Translations under genes and position numbers: made by a program
Shown: positions 1 through 5,018 of the stretch, one piece after another
Layout of the letters: each line of letters starts with the position of its first letter
How positions within the stretch are numbered: position 1 is the stretch's first letter
The notes under the pieces: generated by a model
Told to the model about the DNA's origin: nothing
The model's input: only the letters and a program-made list of their open reading frames with translations
Database searches by the model: none
Source: an uncultured Bacilli bacterium
Lineage (GTDB): Bacteria; Bacillota_I; Bacilli_A; RF39; UBA660
Reading direction: 5' to 3'
NCBI GenBank assembly: GCA_949280095.1
Contig: CASDHD010000059.1
Span: 1 to 7,034, forward strand
DNA length: 7,034 nucleotides

Positions 1-46
1 CTTGGGTATTTTTTTCTTCTTTTTTTAATTTAAAATCTAATTTCAC
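1..46 (-). CDS. tgt: Likely queuine tRNA-guanine transglycosylase, N-terminal fragment (first 15 codons)
   Basis: Only the first 15 codons are in the window, and the gene runs off the low-coordinate edge. It begins with GTG at 46..44, preceded by a good Shine-Dalgarno site (GAGGTGA at 57..51), and lies 17 bases after the queA stop. The visible peptide reads (M)KLDFKLKKEEKNTQ. This resembles the start of Firmicutes Tgt proteins, which typically open with a short strand of the type YELIKxDxxTGARLG. Tgt exchanges guanine-34 of certain tRNAs for the queuosine precursor preQ1, which QueA then modifies, and tgt directly follows queA in many Firmicutes. The assignment rests mainly on this gene order and a loose N-terminal resemblance. 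YajC is the other protein often encoded nearby, but it would start with a hydrophobic segment, which is not seen here. Confidence 0.72.
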   Translation of the reverse strand, partial: MKLDFKLKKEEKNTQ

Positions 47-50
47 GTTA

Positions 51-57
51 TCACCTC
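51..57 (-). promoter_or_regulatory. Shine-Dalgarno site that fixes the GTG start of the tgt-like gene
   Basis: GAGGTGA on the minus strand is followed four bases later by GTG. No ATG in the same frame is available nearby, so this site is what selects the GTG as the start codon. Confidence 0.75.
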
Positions 58-63
58 ATTAAT

Positions 64-1089
64 TTATTTTAAGAACATTGCATCTCCAAAAGAGAAAAAT
101 CGATAATTTTTTTTAATAGCTTCTTCATATGCTTTTAAAATATATTCTTTTTTAGAAAAGGCACTTACAAGCATTAAAAGCGTACTTTTTGGTAAATGGA
201 AGTTAGTAATTAGCCCATCTATAGCTTGAAATTCAAACCCTGGATAGATAAATATATCTGTATTGCCCTCACAAGATCTAAATTCACCATATTTATGAAT
301 TATGGTTTCAAGTGTCCTCGTAGAAGTTGTTCCAACTGCAATAATTCTTCTTTTTTCTTTCTTAGCTTGATTTAAAATTTCAGCAGTTTCTTTCGTCATT
401 TTATAAAACTCACTATGCATTTTGTGTTTACTTGCATCTTCAACTTCAATTGGTCTAAATGTACCTAATCCCACATGTAAAGTTACTCTCGTAATCACAA
501 TTCCTTTTTCTTCTATTTTTCTTAGTATTTCATTTGTAAAATGAAGACCTGCTGTTGGGGCGGCAGAACTACCAATATTTTTAGCATAAACGGTTTGATA
601 TCGATCTTTATCGCTCAGTTTTTCATGAATATAAGGAGGCAATGGCATTTCACCTAGCTTATCTAAAATTTCTAGAAATATTCCTTCGTAAGAAAATTGA
701 ACAATACAAATGCCCTCTTCTTTTTTTTCTATAACCTCTGCAATTAGCAATGATTGGCCAAATGAAATTTTTGTTCCAATGTGCAAACGTTTAAAAGGTC
801 GTGTTAAACATTCCCAAGTATCATTCCCTAACTCTTTTAATAATAATATCTCAATCGTTGCTCCTGTTTCTTCTTTCGTGCCAATTAACCTTGCTGGAAT
901 TACTTTGGTATCATTAATTACTAAAACATCTCCTTGATGGAGAAAATCTATTATATCTGTAAACTTCTGGTGTTTTATATCACCTGTTTTCCTATCCATT
1001 ACTAAAAGTTTAGAAGATGTACGATTTTCCAAAGGAGTTTGAGCAATTAGGTGTTCTGGTAAATCATAATCATATTCGCTTGTTTTCAT
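64..1089 (-). CDS. queA: S-adenosylmethionine:tRNA ribosyltransferase-isomerase (QueA)
   Basis: QueA transfers and isomerises the ribosyl part of S-adenosylmethionine onto preQ1 at tRNA position 34, giving epoxyqueuosine in the cytoplasm. The 341-residue length is normal for the family. Signature blocks are visible in order: the N-terminal YDLPEHLIAQTPLENR stretch (8-23), VINDTKVIPARL (57-68), MPLPPYI (148-154), RYQTVYAK followed by GSSAAPTAGLHFT (163-185), HVGLGTFRP (205-213), VGTTSTRTLE (252-261), the ITNFHLPKSTLLMLVSAF block (294-311) and a C-terminal YRFFSFGDAMFL (329-340). The ATG at 1089 is supported by AAGGAG at 1104..1099. The gene follows the second paralogue of the inserted cassette by 18 bases and precedes the tgt-like gene by 17 bases. 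Nothing suggests damage. Confidence 0.98.
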   Translation of the reverse strand: MKTSEYDYDLPEHLIAQTPLENRTSSKLLVMDRKTGDIKHQKFTDIIDFLHQGDVLVINDTKVIPARLIGTKEETGATIEILLLKELGNDTWECLTRPFKRLHIGTKISFGQSLLIAEVIEKKEEGICIVQFSYEGIFLEILDKLGEMPLPPYIHEKLSDKDRYQTVYAKNIGSSAAPTAGLHFTNEILRKIEEKGIVITRVTLHVGLGTFRPIEVEDASKHKMHSEFYKMTKETAEILNQAKKEKRRIIAVGTTSTRTLETIIHKYGEFRSCEGNTDIFIYPGFEFQAIDGLITNFHLPKSTLLMLVSAFSKKEYILKAYEEAIKKNYRFFSFGDAMFLK

Positions 1090-1107
1090 AACGATTTGCT
1101 CCTTTTT

Positions 1108-1881
1108 TCATCTTTTATTTAAATAGATAATATTTTCTTCGTTCATAAATTTGTGTGACCAATTTTTGGGTTTATGCAAGTCTTTTTTATCCATTACTAT
1201 CATATCCTGAGATTTTTCGGCTATTGATTTACAAAGAATACTTTGTTCAAAGGTTATATTATCGCTTCGAAAAAATAAATAATTCTTTTTTGCTGTAGGT
1301 TGGAAGCCTAATTGCAACAGTGAAAAATAACGTAAAAGTATTTCTACATAATCGATTTCTTCTTGATGAATGGCTTGAATTTCCATGCATAAACTTTTTG
1401 ATTTTATCATGCCTAAATGCAAGATTTGACGAGCAAATTCTTGTGAATTAATGACAGGAGTTATTTCCATTAAATTAGGAGTAATAAAAGTTTCATAAAA
1501 TATTTCTTTTTGTACAAATGGCCTAATTTGTAAATCTTTATCACTAGAAAAATGAAAATATTCTCCATTATAATTTGTACTTACATAGTCATCTAAAAGT
1601 GTAGAATATCCTTTTTTGCAAAATCCTCTATGCTCTTCATTCCCACTCAATATAGTTTTAGGGCGAAAAAAGGGATTTATTAAACTATACCCTAGTATTC
1701 CTATAGCAAAATCAAAGTAAGGGGAAAAGATTGTATAATCTTTTGCGAATTCTACATATTTTTGATTATTTTCTTCACTCCTACTACAGTATTCTTCTAT
1801 TATTTTTTTACATAAATTTTCTATTTCGTAATAAGGGCATTCTATAACATTCCTTAATTTATCAATTAATCCTGATTTCAT
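1108..1881 (-). CDS. Unknown 257-residue protein, second member of a paralogous pair
   Basis: I do not recognise a named family. The protein is a full-length paralogue of the one encoded at 2585..3358. Both are exactly 257 residues and align almost without gaps. In the N-terminal part, 32 of 58 aligned residues (15-72 here) match by hand count. Shared blocks are YYEIE (17-21), CK (24-25), EYCS (30-33), SEEN (35-38), EFAK (44-47), PYFDF (54-58), NP (69-70), the QIL region (152-154) and R-x-DNIT (205-210). Both end in KR. There is no signal peptide or clear membrane segment, so it is probably cytosolic and largely helical. The start lies two bases after the kinase stop (TAA-TT-ATG) with no strong Shine-Dalgarno site, which implies translation coupled to the kinase. 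The C-terminal 45 residues are the least conserved part. Function is unknown. Confidence 0.9.
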   Translation of the reverse strand: MKSGLIDKLRNVIECPYYEIENLCKKIIEEYCSRSEENNQKYVEFAKDYTIFSPYFDFAIGILGYSLINPFFRPKTILSGNEEHRGFCKKGYSTLLDDYVSTNYNGEYFHFSSDKDLQIRPFVQKEIFYETFITPNLMEITPVINSQEFARQILHLGMIKSKSLCMEIQAIHQEEIDYVEILLRYFSLLQLGFQPTAKKNYLFFRSDNITFEQSILCKSIAEKSQDMIVMDKKDLHKPKNWSHKFMNEENIIYLNKR

Positions 1882-1883
1882 AA

Positions 1884-2573
1884 TTATTCATTTTCTTTTT
1901 TTATTAATTTTCCCACAATACTATAACACTCATCACTAATATCATCTATTGTGCGAATTTCTCCATTTTTAACACAGTCTATTTTGGTAAAATTATATAT
2001 GTCCGTTAACTCTAAATAAGTATCTTCGGCATGTTTTAAATGCTCCATTGATGTTTCATGTTGGTCTGCTTGCTCTCCTCTGCCTTGTTTTAAAATATTG
2101 GTATAATAACATGGCATATATAAAAATATTACTAAATTAGGTCTTGGCAATTCCATTATTTCATATTCAAGCATCTCTAATTTCTTATACAGTTTTAATC
2201 TTTCATCTTTATCTTTAATTTTTCCTCCTTGATGGGCCATATTAGATTCTACATAACGATCTATAATAACAATATACCCATCATTTAAATGCTTGTTTAT
2301 TTCATTTACATTATATCTTCTATCTGCAGCATAGTAAGCACTAGCAACTAGCGCATCAACATTCGGGGCTTTTTCAGAAAACCAACCATCACATATATAA
2401 GATTTTCCTAAATATGGTCCTCCTACAATTTTCCCTGTTGGTGTATCATAATTAGGAAAAGAACATCTATATACTTTTTTTCCAACACTTTCTAATTTTT
2501 CAAATAGCTTTTTAGCCTGGCATTCTTTTCCAGAGCAATCAGTTCCTTCAATAATTATTAACTTACCTTTCAT
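1884..2573 (-). CDS. Thymidylate kinase-like P-loop nucleoside monophosphate kinase
   Basis: The 229-residue protein resembles dTMP kinases, which phosphorylate dTMP to dTDP with ATP. Visible motifs are a P-loop GTDCSGKECQ (10-19), a FPNYDTPTG segment (39-47) where thymidylate kinases carry their FP-x-R/Y substrate loop, YAADRR (81-86), a DRY motif (105-107) after a hydrophobic strand, a strand at VIFLYMP (148-154), and a LID-like segment GRGEQADQHE (164-173) with an arginine. In the P-loop the residue after the catalytic Lys16 is Glu, and then Cys, rather than the usual Ser/Thr-Thr. From memory, a clostridial thymidylate-kinase branch reads GKETQ, so Glu may be normal there. The ATG at 2573 follows a Shine-Dalgarno site (AAGGAAG) that overlaps the stop of the upstream gene. 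It could be the housekeeping Tmk, a specialised paralogue or a kinase for another nucleotide; the sequence alone does not decide. Confidence 0.86.
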   Translation of the reverse strand: MKGKLIIIEGTDCSGKECQAKKLFEKLESVGKKVYRCSFPNYDTPTGKIVGGPYLGKSYICDGWFSEKAPNVDALVASAYYAADRRYNVNEINKHLNDGYIVIIDRYVESNMAHQGGKIKDKDERLKLYKKLEMLEYEIMELPRPNLVIFLYMPCYYTNILKQGRGEQADQHETSMEHLKHAEDTYLELTDIYNFTKIDCVKNGEIRTIDDISDECYSIVGKLIKKENE

Positions 2574-2584
2574 AAAAAACTTCC

Positions 2585-3358
2585 TTATCTTTTAATTATT
2601 TCTTCAAAATCATCATTTTTATAGCTCATTTCTTCCGTTAAATCTTGTGCATCATATTTATCAAATTCGTTAACTTTATATAAAAATGAAGGATATGTAT
2701 AACGGTTATCTAATAAATCATTGATAAAATTGTCTTGTAGTTTCGTTATGTTATCATTTCGATATACACATCTTGCTAGAATCATTCCCATTTGTTTATC
2801 TACTTGAAAACGAATAAGTGGTAAATATCTCTGTACAAAATATCCTATATCTGATTTGTAACTTAAATATTCTTCACAAATTCCTTTATGTGAAATTAAG
2901 AGCATATTTAATATTTGTTGTAATATTTGAACATGTCCAAGCATATCTTTAGGCATTATATGATTATTGTTACCATCAATCATACATTCTTCAAGTTTAG
3001 ATTGTATGCTTATGGGATATACATCAAGAGTTTTATCATCACTTAAACCATAACGAAAATTATCTTCAAACTTTTCACTCGTCTTATTATAAACATACAT
3101 ATGGTTCTCTTTACCAACTAAGATTTTATCTTCTTCCATTTGTGGATTTAATATTTTATAGTTTAATACACAAACCACAAAATCAAAATATGGTTTGAAT
3201 GTATGATAATTTTTGGCAAACTCTAAAAAATTATGGTAATTTTCTTCACTTTTACTACAATATTCTTTAACTATATTTTTACAAATTTCTTCAATTTCAT
3301 AATACTTACAAATGATGCGTTTATCATCTTTTATAAGTGCTGATTCTATTGTTAACAT
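2585..3358 (-). CDS. Unknown 257-residue protein, first member of a paralogous pair
   Basis: This is the paralogue of the protein at 1108..1881, with the same length and the same order of conserved blocks, shifted by two residues in the N-terminal part: YYEIE (19-23), CK (26-27), EYCS (32-35), SEEN (37-40), EFAK (46-49), PYFDF (56-60), NP (71-72) and R-x-DNIT (200-205). The conserved N-terminal 70 residues look helical, amphipathic and rich in aromatics. The middle part (about 90-140) differs most between the two proteins. No enzyme motif, signal peptide or membrane anchor is visible. The ATG at 3358 is preceded by AAGGAG, which follows directly on the ruvB stop codon (TAAAAGGAG), so it is translated as part of the ruvAB message. 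It sits immediately upstream of the kinase gene (11 bases). Function is unknown; a role linked to the kinase is only inferred from position. Confidence 0.9.
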   Translation of the reverse strand: MLTIESALIKDDKRIICKYYEIEEICKNIVKEYCSKSEENYHNFLEFAKNYHTFKPYFDFVVCVLNYKILNPQMEEDKILVGKENHMYVYNKTSEKFEDNFRYGLSDDKTLDVYPISIQSKLEECMIDGNNNHIMPKDMLGHVQILQQILNMLLISHKGICEEYLSYKSDIGYFVQRYLPLIRFQVDKQMGMILARCVYRNDNITKLQDNFINDLLDNRYTYPSFLYKVNEFDKYDAQDLTEEMSYKNDDFEEIIKR

Positions 3359-3373
3359 TGTTCTTTTCTCCTT

Positions 3374-4378
3374 TTAAAACATCGTTTCGTTATGATTAAT
3401 TTTTAAATGGTCGTATGCTTTTTCACATGCCACTCTACCTCTAGGTGTTCTTTTAATAAATCCCTCTTGTAATAAGAATGGTTCCACGACATCTTCAATG
3501 GTTGAAGTTTCTTCTCCAATTGAAGTAGAAATAGTCTCTACACAAACAGGTCCGCCATTGAATTTAGTAATTAAACTTGTCAAATATTCGATATCAATCC
3601 CATCTAGACCAAATTCATCTACTTTTAAACGCTCTAATGATTTTATCGTTAGTTCTTTTGTAATACAAGATTCTCCTTCTACAAGAGCAAAATCACGTAC
3701 TCTTTTAAACAAACGATTGGCGATACGTGGTGTTTTTCGACATCTTCCACTTAGTTCTCCTGCAGCATAGTCTTCAATTGGCATATCTAGAACACGGCTT
3801 GTTCGTTTAATGATACTCTCTAATTCTTCCTTTTTATAGTATTCTAATTTAGAAATAATACCAAATCGATCACGTAAAGGAGAAGATATATCTCCTGCTC
3901 TTGTGGTTGCACCTACTAATGTAAATGGAGGTAAATCAATTTTAATATTCCTTGATTTTCCAGTTTCACCAATGACTAGGTCAATTTCAAAGTCTTCCAT
4001 GGCGGGATATAAAACTTCTTCAATAAATTTAGGCATACGATGAATTTCATCGATAAACAAAACATCGCCTGGTTCTAATGCGGATAAAATAGCTGCCAAA
4101 TCACCCGTTTTTTCAATAGACGGACCACTTGCAGTTTTAATATTGCTTCCAAGCTCATTTGCGATAATATGGGCCATTGTTGTTTTGCCTAAACCTGGTG
4201 GACCATATAAAAGAACATGATCTAGGGGCTCTTCTCTCATAAGGGCGGCTTTTATAAAAACACGCAAATTTTCTTTTATTTCGTGTTGGCCAACATATTC
4301 CTCTAAACTCTGTGGACGAATATTTTTTTCAAATACATCCTCTTTTTTTTCTTCTGCATCAATAATTCTATCTTCCAT
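3374..4378 (-). CDS. ruvB: Holliday junction branch migration ATPase RuvB
   Basis: RuvB is the hexameric AAA+ motor that, loaded by RuvA, pulls DNA through Holliday junctions during recombinational repair. At 334 residues it has family length. Key elements are the N-terminal IRPQSLEEYVGQ block (20-31), Walker A GPPGLGKTT (59-67, Lys65), Walker B LFIDEIHR (107-114, Asp110/Glu111), sensor I GATTRAG (156-162), the arginine-finger region LRDRFG (168-173), sensor II in TPRIANR (216-222) and the C-terminal winged helix with TIEDVVEPFLLQEGF (293-307) and RTPRGR (310-315). Lys215 replaces the Gly usually found before TPRIANR, a minor deviation. The start follows ruvA by 12 bases with AAAGGAA in front of it. 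The gene appears fully functional. Confidence 0.99.
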   Translation of the reverse strand: MEDRIIDAEEKKEDVFEKNIRPQSLEEYVGQHEIKENLRVFIKAALMREEPLDHVLLYGPPGLGKTTMAHIIANELGSNIKTASGPSIEKTGDLAAILSALEPGDVLFIDEIHRMPKFIEEVLYPAMEDFEIDLVIGETGKSRNIKIDLPPFTLVGATTRAGDISSPLRDRFGIISKLEYYKKEELESIIKRTSRVLDMPIEDYAAGELSGRCRKTPRIANRLFKRVRDFALVEGESCITKELTIKSLERLKVDEFGLDGIDIEYLTSLITKFNGGPVCVETISTSIGEETSTIEDVVEPFLLQEGFIKRTPRGRVACEKAYDHLKINHNETMF

Positions 4379-4390
4379 ATAAGTTCCTTT

Positions 4391-4942
4391 CTATTTTAAT
4401 AATAACTTTAAAGCCTCTTTGATTTGCTCTTCTATTTTTAGCGTTGTATCTACTTTAGGTAAAATCTTTTTAATATCACTAGACTTATAACCAAGACTTT
4501 CTAATGCTTCAACTACTTCTTCTAGTCCTTCTGTTTGGACTACATCATTTTTTACAAGTTTACCTTTTAAATCCAAGATAATTTGACGTGCCACTTTTTC
4601 TCCAACTTTAGGAAATTTTGTTAAATACAAAATATTTTCTCTATCAATGGCATCTATAATACCAGAAACACTTCCTAAAGCAAACATCGGCAAGGCCAGT
4701 TTTGGTCCTACGCCTTTTACACTGATTAGTCTTAAAAATAATTCCTTTTCTTCTAAAGAATTAAAACCATATAAAGAAAATTCATCTTCTTTAATATACG
4801 TATAAATAAATACTTTCGTTTCTTCGTTTAAAGGAAAACTGAAAGGATTAGCTACAAATATTTGGTATCCTATTCCATTATTTTCAATTGTAATATAGTT
4901 TTTTTCTGTTTCTCGAACAGTTCCAATAATAAAACTAAACAT
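4391..4942 (-). CDS. ruvA: Holliday junction DNA-binding protein RuvA
   Basis: RuvA is the tetrameric protein that binds four-way DNA junctions and recruits RuvB. With the start chosen here it is 183 residues, slightly shorter than the common 190-205. It has an N-terminal OB-fold (about 1-62) ending in LYGF (57-60), two helix-hairpin-helix motifs (SVKGVGPKLAL at 74-84 and FPKVGEKVARQIILDLKGKL at 110-129) and a small C-terminal RuvB-binding helical domain (about 139-183). The second hairpin has Lys112 where Gly is usual (PGIG-type). The frame is open up to a GTG at 4951, but the ATG at 4942 is preferred because AAGGTGA (4954..4948) is then properly spaced and the protein begins MFSFIIG like other RuvA proteins. 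It is the first gene of the operon. Confidence 0.97.
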   Translation of the reverse strand: MFSFIIGTVRETEKNYITIENNGIGYQIFVANPFSFPLNEETKVFIYTYIKEDEFSLYGFNSLEEKELFLRLISVKGVGPKLALPMFALGSVSGIIDAIDRENILYLTKFPKVGEKVARQIILDLKGKLVKNDVVQTEGLEEVVEALESLGYKSSDIKKILPKVDTTLKIEEQIKEALKLLLK

Positions 4943-4947
4943 ATGCA

Positions 4948-4954
4948 TCACCTT
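4948..4954 (-). promoter_or_regulatory. Shine-Dalgarno site deciding the ruvA start
   Basis: AAGGTGA precedes the ATG at 4942 by five bases. It overlaps the alternative GTG at 4951 and touches the ATG at 4948, so those cannot use it. The predicted transcription start lies at about 4954, which places this site at the very 5' end of the message. Confidence 0.8.
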
Positions 4955-4960
4955 AAATCC

Positions 4961-4989
4961 ATTTTAGCATACATACGTATTTATGCCAA
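4961..4989 (-). promoter_or_regulatory. Sigma-A type promoter of the ruvAB operon with extended -10
   Basis: The -35 box is TTGGCA (4989..4984; one mismatch to TTGACA), the spacer is exactly 17 bases, and the -10 box is TAAAAT (4966..4961; one mismatch to TATAAT), preceded by TGC, an extended -10 element. It begins two bases after the terminator U-tract of the sigma gene. The predicted start at about 4954 gives a leader of only about 12 bases. The -12 base is T, as preferred by an ordinary primary sigma factor. No other promoter of this quality was seen downstream, so it probably drives ruvA through tgt. Confidence 0.82.
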
Positions 4990-4990
4990 G

Positions 4991-5018
4991 AAAAAGCCTT
5001 ACATTTTATTGTAAGACC
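4991..5018 (-). terminator. Intrinsic terminator of the sigma-factor gene
   Basis: On the minus strand GTCTTACA (5017..5010) pairs with TGTAAGGC (5003..4996), one pair being G-U, around a six-base loop ATAAAA. It is followed by TTTTT (4995..4991). The stem contains the last codons and the TAA stop of the sigma gene, so termination is built into the end of the reading frame. It separates sigma transcription from the ruvAB promoter immediately beyond it. Confidence 0.82.

Noticed and set aside
710..937. Plus-strand open frame of 75 codons within queA
   Set aside because: It lies wholly antisense to a well-conserved gene and has no recognisable protein features. The other plus-strand frames (3498-3770, 5138-5380, 6443-6784) are rejected for the same reason.
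1087..1110. TGA read-through fusing the second unknown protein in frame to QueA
   Set aside because: The frames do agree (TGA plus six codons, then ATG). However, queA has its own Shine-Dalgarno site and a normal N-terminus, and TGG encodes Trp throughout, so TGA is an ordinary stop.
1095..3376. AAAAGGAG at both edges of the inserted cassette as a target-site duplication
   Set aside because: The shared bases are simply the Shine-Dalgarno sites of the adjoining genes. There are no inverted ends, transposase or integrase.
3356..3400. Internal promoter for the inserted cassette at the end of ruvB
   Set aside because: The AT-rich sequence contains no convincing -35 and -10 pair at proper spacing, and the stop codon fused to the Shine-Dalgarno site points to co-transcription.
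4943..4951. Longer ruvA start at GTG 4951 or ATG 4948
   Set aside because: These starts would overlap the Shine-Dalgarno site AAGGTGA. The ATG at 4942 has correct spacing and gives the usual RuvA N-terminus.
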